Positions 1 through 5,606 of a stretch of 8,413 nt of DNA are shown here, piece after piece. The translations under genes were made by a program, and so were the position numbers. Under the pieces are notes generated by a model. The model did no database searches. It saw nothing but the letters and a program-made list of their open reading frames with translations, and was not told where the DNA came from. The stretch spans positions 1,145 to 9,557 of the forward strand of contig PLZT01000214.1 of the NCBI GenBank assembly GCA_003152255.1, given 5' to 3'. Each line of letters opens with the position of its first letter. Within the stretch, counting starts at the first letter, position 1. This DNA comes from Methylocystaceae bacterium. GTDB lineage: Bacteria > Pseudomonadota > Alphaproteobacteria > Rhizobiales > Beijerinckiaceae.

Positions 1-259
1 CCTCGCCCTCGCGATCCGGATCGGTCGCGAGAATGACTTTGTCGGCTTTTTTGACGAGTTCGGCGATGGCGGCGACGCGCTTGGCGCCCTTGGCGTCCAT
101 CTCCCAGATCATCGCGAAATCGTCTTCCGGGTCGACCGAGCCGTCCTTGGGCGGGAGGTCGCGGACATGGCCGTAGCAGGCGATCACGTTGAAATCGCGG
201 CCGAGATATTTGTTGATCGTCTGGGCCTTGGCCGCCGATTCGACGATGACGACGTTCAT
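1..259 (-). CDS. topA: DNA topoisomerase I, N-terminal part (cut by window edge)
   Basis: The minus strand from 259 reads MNVVIVESAAKAQTINKYLG and runs open to the window edge, giving 86 residues. This is the TOPRIM domain that begins type IA topoisomerases. Visible marks are the IVES motif with its metal-site glutamate (residue 7), the KYLG segment, the YGHVRDLP segment near residue 30, and ATDPDREGE at the end, which carries the TOPRIM DxD acidic residues. The enzyme relaxes negatively supercoiled DNA by cutting one strand with a tyrosine that lies outside the window. The start is the ATG at 257-259, preceded on the minus strand by a G-rich AAGGGTGGG that is a modest ribosome site. It is a host housekeeping gene and marks the chromosomal side of the tRNA junction. 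The identification is secure; only the truncation is imposed by the window. Confidence 0.96.
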   Translation of the reverse strand, partial: MNVVIVESAAKAQTINKYLGRDFNVIACYGHVRDLPPKDGSVDPEDDFAMIWEMDAKGAKRVAAIAELVKKADKVILATDPDREGE

Positions 260-438
260 ATCAACCCACCCTTGCAAATCCGTCGATAACCCTGCGCGGC
301 CTCGTCCAAAGTCGCGTGGCCGGACCGCTCCGCCAGATGCGGCGACCGGGCGGGAACATGGTCAAGCCGGCCCCCGCTGTCAAATGCGACGGGGAAACCG
401 ACGCGCAGAAACGGCCTTCGCGGCCGCTGTCTCGCGTC

Positions 439-467
439 TTGCGGGCGCGGCGCGGCTCCTGTATGAG
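439..467 (+). promoter_or_regulatory. Candidate promoter for the tRNA-Cys gene
   Basis: TTGCGG at 439-444 and TATGAG at 462-467 are separated by exactly 17 bases, followed by a GC-rich stretch as is common at stable-RNA promoters. The tRNA starts about 45 bases after the -10 box. A 6-bp hairpin (GGCCGC, loop CCGC, GCGGCC, 493-508) lies in the intervening leader just before the mature 5' end. Both boxes deviate from consensus, so this is a reasoned candidate only. The rest of 260-512 shows no gene I can support. Confidence 0.4.
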
Positions 468-512
468 CAGCGCTAGCGCGTGCGGGCAATTAGGCCGCCC
501 GCGCGGCCGTGG

Positions 513-586
513 GGCCTCGTGGCGGAGTGGCTACGCAGAGGACTGCAAATCCTTGTACGGGGGTTCGATTCCCTCCGAGGCCTCCA
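513..586 (+). tRNA. tRNA-Cys (GCA)
   Basis: A full cloverleaf can be drawn. The acceptor arms GGCCTCG (513-519) and CGAGGCC (576-582) pair in all seven positions. The discriminator is T583, the base expected for cysteine tRNAs, and CCA (584-586) is encoded. The anticodon stem GAGGA/TCCTT (538-542, 550-554) has one G-U pair and encloses the loop CTGCAAA, with anticodon GCA at 545-547. The T arm has loop TTCGATT (564-570) closed by GGGGG/CCCTC with one G-U pair. It decodes UGC and UGU. The 3' half of tRNA genes is a common target of tyrosine integrases, and phage-type genes begin shortly downstream, so this is the likely integration site. Confidence 0.96.
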
Positions 587-736
587 GTGAAATTTCAATG
601 ACTTATGCCAAGAATCGACCTGAGAGCGACCCGTTTTCATGTCGCATCGTGTCGCAGTCCCTACCGTTGATTTCAAATGACTGCCAAACAGGCGCGGCAG
701 GTCCGTGCAACATGGGGCGCGACATGGGACGCGATG
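587..736. other. Gene-free stretch after the tRNA, probable prophage left junction with short repeats
   Basis: No credible gene is present. TGTCGCA occurs twice in direct orientation at 640-646 and 650-656, ten bases apart, or about one helical turn. GCGACATG at 719-726 is the inverse of CATGTCGC at 638-645. Two near-identical 12-mers lie in tandem at 710-721 and 722-733 (ACATGGGGCGCG and ACATGGGACGCG). Short repeats of this kind beside a tRNA 3' end resemble arm-type binding sites of tyrosine integrases, but no integrase gene lies in this window. The attachment core would normally be a copy of the tRNA 3' end; its second copy is not in the window. Confidence 0.4.
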
Positions 737-1261
737 TTAAGAGCCGCCCTTCACGGCGGCGTCTAGGGCGGTCTGAAGGTCTCGCCGCAGCTCAGAGAAA
801 TTGAACATCGCGACTCGGCGATGCCGATCCTTTCCTTCAATTCCTTTGATTGTTTCGGCAGTAATTTTGGAGGCAGCTAAAACACGGATAAGCGCTGGGC
901 CAGCTTGCCGGCCCGTCACCTGAGACCATTTTGAAACGAAACATGGGTGCAGAAGTAAATATTTATCCTCGGTTGAGTCCGAGTCATCCATAAAACTTCT
1001 CCACAACGGCGTATGGGATAATATGGATATTATGTAGAGTATCTTGCTGGGATCAATATTGAATTCAGATAACTCCAGCGCAACCGCCCAAGTCAAAACG
1101 TTTTCAAACGTATATTCAATCTTCTTTCCTTTTCCGGGGGATGCCGGGACAAGCCTCAGCTTTTGGAAGTTGTTTATTCGACCTTTGAACGCGCCCTTCG
1201 ATTCATCTCGAACGCCAAATGTGCTCATGAGCGCGCTCTCGACCTGAGCAAATGTGAACAT
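737..1261 (-). CDS. Hypothetical protein, leftward gene at the element's left end
   Basis: The product has 174 residues from the ATG at 1259-1261, which has a strong ribosome site (GGGGGAGT on the minus strand, about 7 bases upstream). An in-frame start at 1390 would add 43 residues, but these look non-coding and cross the likely promoter, so I reject it. The protein starts MFTFAQVESALM, then has a basic glycine/lysine patch (PGKGKKIEY, 42-50) followed by a helical stretch (52-82). This layout recalls phage proteins of alphaproteobacteria with an N-terminal DNA-binding-like region, but I recognise no named family. The C-terminal part (120-170) is predicted helical and charged. Its codon use is clearly more AT-rich than the genes to its right, suggesting a different origin. 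Being divergent from the early genes, it could be a regulator; this is inference from position only. Confidence 0.75.
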   Translation of the reverse strand: MFTFAQVESALMSTFGVRDESKGAFKGRINNFQKLRLVPASPGKGKKIEYTFENVLTWAVALELSEFNIDPSKILYIISILSHTPLWRSFMDDSDSTEDKYLLLHPCFVSKWSQVTGRQAGPALIRVLAASKITAETIKGIEGKDRHRRVAMFNFSELRRDLQTALDAAVKGGS

Positions 1262-1315
1262 CGAACCACTCCCCCTGTTCTGGCCACATAACACGCCCCG
1301 CGATAGAATAGCAAA

Positions 1316-1356
1316 TTTACCATTGCTGTTCCACTCAGTTCCTTGTATATGGTAAA
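1316..1356 (+). promoter_or_regulatory. Candidate early promoter with overlapping inverted-repeat operator
   Basis: In the AT-rich gap between the divergent genes, TTGCTG (1323-1328) and TATATG (1346-1351) are 17 bases apart and could be the -35 and -10 of the rightward operon. A perfect 8-bp inverted repeat, TTTACCAT at 1316-1323 and ATGGTAAA at 1349-1356, overlaps the outer edge of the -35 and the -10 box. Its half-site centres are 33 bases apart, close to three helical turns, a layout fitting a dimeric or looping repressor. The binding protein is unknown; either neighbouring gene product is a candidate. No experiment supports it. Confidence 0.35.
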
Positions 1357-1416
1357 AGTGCAATTGAAGTTCTGAGAGTCGAAACCGCATACGCCATCGA
1401 ACGGAGATTGGTCGAA

Positions 1417-1653
1417 ATGGAAAAGAGCGCAGTCAACAACGGCGATGGCCGCCAGGCCTCCATCGCGTCGGATTTGCTCGAGGGGGCGGAACAGATCAGC
1501 GAGTTCACGGGCCTGCCCGTTAGGCAAATTTACTATCTCGCGGACCAAGGTCATTTGCCGGGCGTTTTTCGCCTTGGTCGCAAAATATGTGGGTTGCGCA
1601 GCGAAATCGCCGCCGGATTGCGCGCTCGCGCCACTAGCGGGAAGGCGGCGTGA
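1417..1653 (+). CDS. Small helix-turn-helix DNA-binding protein (excisionase/MerR-like fold)
   Basis: The 78-residue product carries a MerR/excisionase-type winged-helix segment at about residues 20-66. It contains LLEGAEQISEFTG, then LPVRQIYYLADQGHLPG, then FRLGRKICGLRSEI. The pattern of a first helix, a turn after TG, a recognition helix with IYYLADQG and a following basic wing with FRLGRK is typical of HTH_17 proteins, including phage excisionases and small regulators. The start chosen is the ATG at 1417, which has GGAG at 1403-1406 about 10 bases upstream; a TTG at 1408 sits too close to that site. It is the first gene of the rightward run and follows the candidate operator. It could direct excision or control early transcription; the sequence does not decide between these. 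Confidence 0.8.
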   Translation: MEKSAVNNGDGRQASIASDLLEGAEQISEFTGLPVRQIYYLADQGHLPGVFRLGRKICGLRSEIAAGLRARATSGKAA

Positions 1654-1656
1654 TCG

Positions 1657-1860
1657 ATGGCCCTCAAAAAAGCGAAGAGGCCCGGGACCGTCGCCACGGT
1701 CCGCAGGCCTCGAAATGGTAAGCAAATCGCTGGGCTCGCCTATTTCAATAACGCAACACCGATAGCGCTTCAATCGAAAACGCTCGCTGCCCGCTTTGGT
1801 CTCTCCGAAGCGGCTGCGCTGGCGCTCGCACCTCTCATTTTTGGGGAGGCTATGCAATGA
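1657..1860 (+). CDS. Small basic hypothetical protein
   Basis: The product has 67 residues, starting three bases after the previous stop and ending in an ATGA overlap with the resolvase gene. The N-terminal 25 residues are rich in lysine and arginine (MALKKAKRPG...RRPRNGKQ) and could bind nucleic acid. The C-terminal part (42-64) is alanine/leucine-rich and helical, and may be a small oligomerisation helix. I recognise no family. The tight spacing to both neighbours is the main reason to call it real. Confidence 0.6.
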   Translation: MALKKAKRPGTVATVRRPRNGKQIAGLAYFNNATPIALQSKTLAARFGLSEAAALALAPLIFGEAMQ

Positions 1861-2342
1861 CGATCTTGGGAATCGACCCCGGCCTTGATGGCGCAATCGC
1901 TATTCTGACGGAAGCCGGCGAACTGGTCGGCATTCACGACATGCCAACTTTAGAAGACGGCGCGAAGGGCCGCCGCGCCGTCAACCCGGCGCTGTTCGCC
2001 AGCATCATCTACGCTTCGAACGCGACCCTCGCCTTTTGCGAGCTTGTCGGCCCGCGCCCAACCGATAGCACAACGGGAGCCTTCGGCTTTGGCCGCTCGC
2101 GCGGCATTATTGAAGGTGTTCTCGCCGCGGCGGGGATTCCGCTCACCATGATCGCGCCGCCCGTCTGGAAACGCGCCGCGAACATCGCGCCGGGGAAGGA
2201 GAATAAGGACTCCGCCCGCAGCGTCGCAATCTCGCGCTGGCCTTCTCAGGCCGTGCTCTTTTTCCGCAAGTGCGACTGCGACCGAGCCGAGGCGGCGTTG
2301 ATCGCCGGCGCGGGGCTCTTGCGGAAAGGCGGCGCGCCGTGA
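1857..2342 (+). CDS. RuvC-like Holliday junction resolvase, phage type
   Basis: The 161-residue product has the RNase H-like fold of the RuvC superfamily. It opens with the first strand and catalytic aspartate, MTILGIDPGLDGAIAIL (D7). The second acidic residue is E62 in LAFCELVG. The last acidic pair lies in CDCDRAEAALIAGAGLL, where D142 and E145 match the DxxD/E of RuvC ahead of an alanine-rich helix; D140 is an alternative. The length is close to bacterial RuvC (about 170 residues). The enzyme would cut four-way or branched DNA, clearing recombination or replication intermediates before packaging. It overlaps both neighbours by four bases (ATGA upstream, GTGA downstream), so its translation is probably coupled to theirs. 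There is no companion RuvA or RuvB, as is usual in phages. The family is secure; the exact substrate is inferred. Confidence 0.88.
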   Translation: MTILGIDPGLDGAIAILTEAGELVGIHDMPTLEDGAKGRRAVNPALFASIIYASNATLAFCELVGPRPTDSTTGAFGFGRSRGIIEGVLAAAGIPLTMIAPPVWKRAANIAPGKENKDSARSVAISRWPSQAVLFFRKCDCDRAEAALIAGAGLLRKGGAP

Positions 2343-2956
2343 ACGTTGTGCCGAAAATTCCCGCCGACCTTCGCCTGCTTGGGCTCGGATTGAACGAATG
2401 CGAGCGCGCTCTGCTCGATTGCTGGCCTGTCGTTTTGCACAAGGCGACATACAGCAAACTTTTCGCGCTCGGCATTCACGGCGACGGCGTGAACGGACAC
2501 GGCCCTTTCGACGCGCTCCAGGTCGCGGACGTGATCTTTCGCCGGGGCGGCCGGTTCGATTTTTCCCGAGACGTTCGCGAGCTGCGCGGGCATGTCTCGG
2601 GGGTGCTTATCCCCGCGCGAGACGAGTGCGGCGATCTTGTCGACCTCGCCGCGTGGAATGTCGATGACGGCGAGCTGGCCTTGTGGCGCGGCGTGGCGTC
2701 GATGCTTTGTGAGGATTGGATAAGCGCCCCGCGCATCGAATCAGATGCGCTCGCCGTGTTCGCGGACGTGGCCTCGTGGCTCCGCGCCGGTCGTCGCGGC
2801 GTTGTCATCGTGGATCCGCAACGCGCGCGCTGGCGTCTGACGGGTGAACGCCTCGCTGTCGACGATCCTGCTTTCGGGCGCCGCATTCGCGACATGCTGC
2901 GCCTTCCCGAGCCGCAAATCTTGGTCGCCTCGAAAAATGAGAGGCGCGCGGCATGA
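2339..2956 (+). CDS. Hypothetical protein between resolvase and helicase, possibly primase/TOPRIM-related
   Basis: The product has 205 residues from a GTG at 2339 that overlaps the resolvase stop (GTGA); a purine-rich GGAAAGG lies about 10 bases upstream. A longer frame beginning at 2270 exists but overlaps the resolvase deeply, and I reject it. The segment HVSGVLIPARDECGDLVDL (85-103) resembles the strand-turn-strand that begins TOPRIM-like parts of some phage primases, and GRRGVVIVDPQRARW (151-165) could be a later strand with an acidic residue. I cannot show a full TOPRIM catalytic set (E, DxD), and there is no zinc finger. Placement directly before a RepA-like helicase, with an ATGA overlap, suits a replication accessory role. 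Treat the function as unknown. Confidence 0.8.
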   Translation: MNVVPKIPADLRLLGLGLNECERALLDCWPVVLHKATYSKLFALGIHGDGVNGHGPFDALQVADVIFRRGGRFDFSRDVRELRGHVSGVLIPARDECGDLVDLAAWNVDDGELALWRGVASMLCEDWISAPRIESDALAVFADVASWLRAGRRGVVIVDPQRARWRLTGERLAVDDPAFGRRIRDMLRLPEPQILVASKNERRAA

Positions 2957-4146
2957 GCGACCACACCCAACACCTTGTCGCGCTCGAGGACTTCGACGAG
3001 GCGCTTCCCAAAGAGCCGGCAGGTTTTTTCTATCCCGTCGGCGAGATAGCCCCAACATTCGAGCCGCTCGCATCGCGTGACGAGCTGCTTGTCTCGGCAT
3101 GGCGCAAGCGCGTCTTGCCGCCGCGTGATTATCTGAGTGGCGAGGTCATCAGCACAACATCCCGCATTCTGATCGTCGGGCCAACCGGCATTGGAAAGAC
3201 GCTTTTTGCGCTGGATTGGGCCGCGGCGATGGCGGCGGGGGCTGACTTTCTCGGCTGGCAAGGACGGCGCCGCTCGCGCGTGATGTATCTCGACGGCGAG
3301 ATGTCGTCAGAGACATTTAAGGAGCGAGTGGAACTCATTGGCGATCGCTACGGCGACGACATAGAGCTGTTCGGTTACAACCGCGATGTTCTCTCGCCCG
3401 ACGAAATGCCGCCGTTGAATACTGACGTGGGCCGCGCGTGGCTTTGGCGCGAGATCGAGACCGTAAAGCCGGACGTGATTTTTTTCGACAGCATTATGTG
3501 TCTGCTGGCCGGGACAATGAGCGAAGAAGAAGGCTGGTCGATAATCAAAGACCTCCTTCTCCAAATCTCCTCGCGCCGTATTGCTCAAGTGTGGCTGCAT
3601 CACACTGGCCATGACGCCTCCAAAAGCTATGGAACCAAAACCCGCGAATGGCAGATGGAGGCCGTCATCATGCTTTCGAAACTCGACAATGACGATGCCC
3701 CAACGGAACAGTCCGCCGCCTTCAATCTAAAATTCGACAAAGCGCGAAACAAGACGCCAAAAAACTATGAGCAGTTCGCAGCCAAAATCGTGCGAGCGAC
3801 TGAAAGCGGATTTGTCGCTGAAGAGGGGCTTGCGTCAAAAGCCAAGGCGACAAGCGAGGTTGAGATTATCCGCAGGGCATTCCTTGACGCATATTCAAAC
3901 CTCGCCGAAAGCGTCACGCCGTCTCCCGGCTTCGACGGCAAGCCGGTTCGGAAAGTAGCCGCCGCCGCCATCCGCGACGAAATCAAAAACCGGGGATATT
4001 TGGACACCGACGAAAAGGGCCACATCACGGCAGCAAGCCGCCAATGCCTTCGTCGGGCAAAATCCGAACTACTGGCCAAAGGGGGCTTTGTCGAAGCGGA
4101 GGGCCTCGTCTGGCGTATCCGGCCGAGCCTTAACTGCGTGACATGA
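2953..4146 (+). CDS. RepA-like AAA_25 ATPase, phage replicative helicase
   Basis: The 397-residue product contains a RecA-type ATPase core at about 60-250. The Walker A is GPTGIGKT (76-83). VMYLDGEMS (110-118) is the strand and acidic residue typical of RepA/DnaB-like AAA_25 proteins. Walker B is VIFFD (175-179). LHHTGHD near residue 215 and the following KSYGTKTREWQME are also characteristic of RepA-like hexameric helicases. The C-terminal 100 residues form a separate charged helical domain, perhaps a winged helix that contacts DNA or the origin. Residues 1-60 are a non-conserved lead. It should unwind DNA 5' to 3' or load replication proteins. ATGA coupling to the preceding gene and the repeat array overlapping its 3' end support a self-contained replication module. 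No linked primase domain is visible here. Confidence 0.88.
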   Translation: MSDHTQHLVALEDFDEALPKEPAGFFYPVGEIAPTFEPLASRDELLVSAWRKRVLPPRDYLSGEVISTTSRILIVGPTGIGKTLFALDWAAAMAAGADFLGWQGRRRSRVMYLDGEMSSETFKERVELIGDRYGDDIELFGYNRDVLSPDEMPPLNTDVGRAWLWREIETVKPDVIFFDSIMCLLAGTMSEEEGWSIIKDLLLQISSRRIAQVWLHHTGHDASKSYGTKTREWQMEAVIMLSKLDNDDAPTEQSAAFNLKFDKARNKTPKNYEQFAAKIVRATESGFVAEEGLASKAKATSEVEIIRRAFLDAYSNLAESVTPSPGFDGKPVRKVAAAAIRDEIKNRGYLDTDEKGHITAASRQCLRRAKSELLAKGGFVEAEGLVWRIRPSLNCVT

Positions 4147-4244
4147 CGGCCTCTCTAGAGAAAGGCCTGTCACGTAACGCACGTGACAAGGGCCAGCGTG
4201 ACGCGTCACGCAGTATGTCACGCAGTATGTCACGCAGTTAAGGC
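4127..4244. repeat. Nested inverted and direct repeats (GTCACG array), candidate origin or operator
   Basis: The hexamer GTCACG or its complement occurs seven times in about 100 bases: forward at 4169, 4205, 4217 and 4229, reverse at 4137, 4182 and 4197. The outer edges are a perfect 18-bp inverted repeat, GCCTTAACTGCGTGACAT (4127-4144) and its reverse complement (4227-4244), 82 bases apart. Inside are a 16-bp perfect palindrome GCGTGACGCGTCACGC (4196-4211), a 7-bp pair GTCACGT/ACGTGAC (4169-4175, 4181-4187), and a bulged hairpin at 4137-4174 whose loop holds TCTCTAGAGA. The left arm covers the last codons and stop of the helicase gene. Iterons and cruciform arms next to a replication helicase are known in plasmids and some phages, so origin use is likely; a repressor or partition site is the alternative. 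Confidence 0.85.
4204..4239 (+). repeat. Three tandem 12-bp iteron-like repeats
   Basis: The units are CGTCACGCAGTA (4204-4215), TGTCACGCAGTA (4216-4227) and TGTCACGCAGTT (4228-4239), each with one or two differences from the others and no spacer. Twelve bases is close to one helical turn, so a bound protein would stack on one DNA face. The third unit is the inverse of 4132-4143 inside the helicase gene end. Size and tandem layout match initiator-binding iterons in kind, though these are usually 17-22 bp in plasmids. Confidence 0.85.
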
Positions 4245-4278
4245 CAAGGTATTCCACGACGATGAGAAAGGGAACAAC

Positions 4279-4587
4279 ATGACGACGGGAGACTTCACAA
4301 AACGCGGCGTGGCTCACGGTCTCAAGTTCGGAGAGTTTGACGCCCTGCCGGCTGGCACGAAGACGAAACTCGTGAGGCTCATGTCGCGCATCGCCGAGAA
4401 GAGCTACCGGCGCGGACTTCAGCACGGAACGCTCGACCTAACCGTTGATCCTGCGAAACTCCGCTTCGAGGTATCGCTGGACAAGTCACCGTTTACCGAC
4501 GGCGCGGGCGGCGATACGGCGATTGAACGCTTGTTCATGGAATGCGGCGCCCTCCGCCATATTGGCTTTGCGGAGCAGTCACCATGA
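4279..4587 (+). CDS. Hypothetical phage-type protein
   Basis: The product has 102 residues from the ATG at 4279, with the purine-rich ribosome site GAAAGGGA about 6 bases upstream. An in-frame ATG at 4183 would translate the repeat array as RHAVCHAVCHAV, which is an artefact. The protein has a helical basic middle (LMSRIAEKSYRRGLQHG, about 35-51) and a negatively charged C-terminal half. I recognise no domain, but similar short charged proteins recur beside replication and packaging genes in alphaproteobacterial prophages. It ends in an ATGA overlap with the next small gene, indicating coupled translation. Confidence 0.7.
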   Translation: MTTGDFTKRGVAHGLKFGEFDALPAGTKTKLVRLMSRIAEKSYRRGLQHGTLDLTVDPAKLRFEVSLDKSPFTDGAGGDTAIERLFMECGALRHIGFAEQSP

Positions 4588-4745
4588 TGACGCCCACGAC
4601 CGCGCCGCCAGGAAACCCCGACGACCTCGCGACGCTCGCGCATCGCGTGGAGCGGCTCACCATTTCGCGGACAAACCCCTCGCGCCCATGCCCTGCGGAG
4701 ATTGGCAACAACCATGGGTTGCGCCGGCGCGAAGCGGGACCGTGA
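4584..4745 (+). CDS. Small hypothetical protein
   Basis: The product has 53 residues from the ATG at 4584, which overlaps the previous stop; a second ATG follows immediately at 4587. The central segment LATLAHRVERLTISRTNPSR resembles short proteins found in rhizobial-type prophages, whose conserved part is a helix ending in RRVERL.VSR followed by NP/DP and an acidic helix. That resemblance is from memory and unverified. The C-terminal part is short and arginine-rich and could be worn or truncated. No function can be assigned. Confidence 0.5.
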   Translation: MMTPTTAPPGNPDDLATLAHRVERLTISRTNPSRPCPAEIGNNHGLRRREAGP

Positions 4746-4774
4746 CAGCGCGGAAAAGCCCAGGATGACGGGAT

Positions 4775-4939
4775 ATGGCCAAAGGGAGAAAGTCAAATGA
4801 TATCAAACACTTACGCGTCATTCCCCCGACCAAGGGAAACACACGGGTCGCGCGCGAGAGCCCGTCGGTGCAACTTACAGGCGAAATTCAGAGCCTAAAA
4901 TTTAGAGGCGAGGCGAATGGCAGACGCGGTGGTGACTAA
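4775..4939 (+). CDS. Doubtful small ORF ahead of the terminase genes
   Basis: The 54-residue frame begins MAKGRKSNDIKHLRVIPPTK and ends 23 bases inside the small terminase gene. AGGA at 4762-4765 is a possible ribosome site. The composition is basic but not extreme, and the frame fills the otherwise empty stretch between 4746 and 4916. A competing 33-residue frame from the ATG at 4797 has a better ribosome site (AGGGAG, about 8 bases upstream) but an arginine-heavy non-coding look. Neither is convincing; the stretch may instead hold the late promoter or leader. Confidence 0.3.
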   Translation: MAKGRKSNDIKHLRVIPPTKGNTRVARESPSVQLTGEIQSLKFRGEANGRRGGD

Positions 4940-5606
4940 AAAACAATTCGCGGCGTTGGTCGGCGTCACGCCCGGACGCGTGTCGCAGTGGATCAGCGCG
5001 AAGCAAATTAGCGGGGCTGCGATCGTCGGCTCTGGCCATCGCGCTCGCATCCGGGTCTCCGTGGCGCGCGAGCAACTAGCGCGAACGCTCGACGTCGATC
5101 AGCGCCTAAGCGGGAACGCCAAAGCCAAACTCGACGACCGGAAACAGGCCGCCAGCGTCCCGAAGTCAATTCCGGCCAGCACCCTTGCTCCCGCGTCCCC
5201 CGGGGCTATCAGCCAGCCGCCTCTGCACGATGGCGACGACGACGACGATTTGCCCGTCGAGGAGAAGATCAAGCGCCAGCGCCTCCAACAGATCATGCTT
5301 TCGAACGCGAAGGCGCAAACCGAGGCGGCCGCACAATCGGGAAAATATGTCCGCGCCGACGACGCGCGGCGGGAAGCGGGCCACATTGCCGGGCGGATGG
5401 TGACGCTGTTCGACGCCAGCTTGCTGGAACTCTCCAATGCGCTCGCCGCGCATCCGGCAACGTCGGCGCGAGAGACATTGCGCATATTGAGATCAACCTG
5501 GCGCGAGATTAGGGCGCGACAGGCGAAGTCCATCGGGGCCGAGGCCGCGCTTATGCCGGCATTACTCGAAGACGAGGCGGAGGAGAAAAATGTCTCTAAT
5601 TGCTAA
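4917..5606 (+). CDS. Terminase small subunit (Nu1-like), DNA packaging
   Basis: The 229-residue product matches the layout of phage lambda gpNu1-like proteins. An N-terminal winged HTH (about 8-58) contains KKQFAALVGVTPGRVSQWI, with a recognition helix near 19-26 and a basic wing HRARIRV. Next come a low-complexity proline/alanine linker (80-104), an acidic run (DGDDDDD, 105-111) and a coiled-coil-like helix (114-140). The C-terminal domain (145-210) is helical. The family recognises the phage packaging site and positions the large subunit. The start has a GAGG ribosome site a few bases upstream. It ends 17 bases inside the large-subunit gene, the normal order and spacing for a terminase pair. 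The C-terminal acidic residues (218-224) probably contact the large subunit, by analogy. Confidence 0.85.
   Translation: MADAVVTKKQFAALVGVTPGRVSQWISAKQISGAAIVGSGHRARIRVSVAREQLARTLDVDQRLSGNAKAKLDDRKQAASVPKSIPASTLAPASPGAISQPPLHDGDDDDDLPVEEKIKRQRLQQIMLSNAKAQTEAAAQSGKYVRADDARREAGHIAGRMVTLFDASLLELSNALAAHPATSARETLRILRSTWREIRARQAKSIGAEAALMPALLEDEAEEKNVSNC

Noticed and set aside
473..676. Minus-strand frame containing WRPRRESNPRTRICSP
   Set aside because: It is the antisense translation of the tRNA-Cys gene, a common false protein in databases.
316..804. Plus-strand frame through the tRNA and the junction region
   Set aside because: It runs through the tRNA itself, has arginine-rich random composition and no ribosome site.
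1225..1896. Long minus-strand frame opposite the HTH and small basic genes
   Set aside because: It is a shadow of GC-rich coding DNA; it overlaps three better-supported rightward features and the divergent promoter region.
2476..3261. Minus-strand frame of 261 residues opposite the 205-aa gene and helicase
   Set aside because: The plus-strand helicase motifs and start/stop couplings are decisive; the antisense protein is arginine/serine-rich with no motif.
4148..4167. Rho-independent terminator after the helicase gene
   Set aside because: The GGCCT/AGGCC hairpin is not followed by a T run, and it belongs to the larger repeat cluster.
4204..4239. CRISPR-like array
   Set aside because: The units are only 12 bp, abut without spacers, and no cas gene is present.
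4183..4278. Upstream extension of the 102-aa protein giving HAVCHAVCHAV repeats
   Set aside because: The repeats come from the 12-bp DNA units; the ATG at 4279 has a good ribosome site and the upstream ATG does not.
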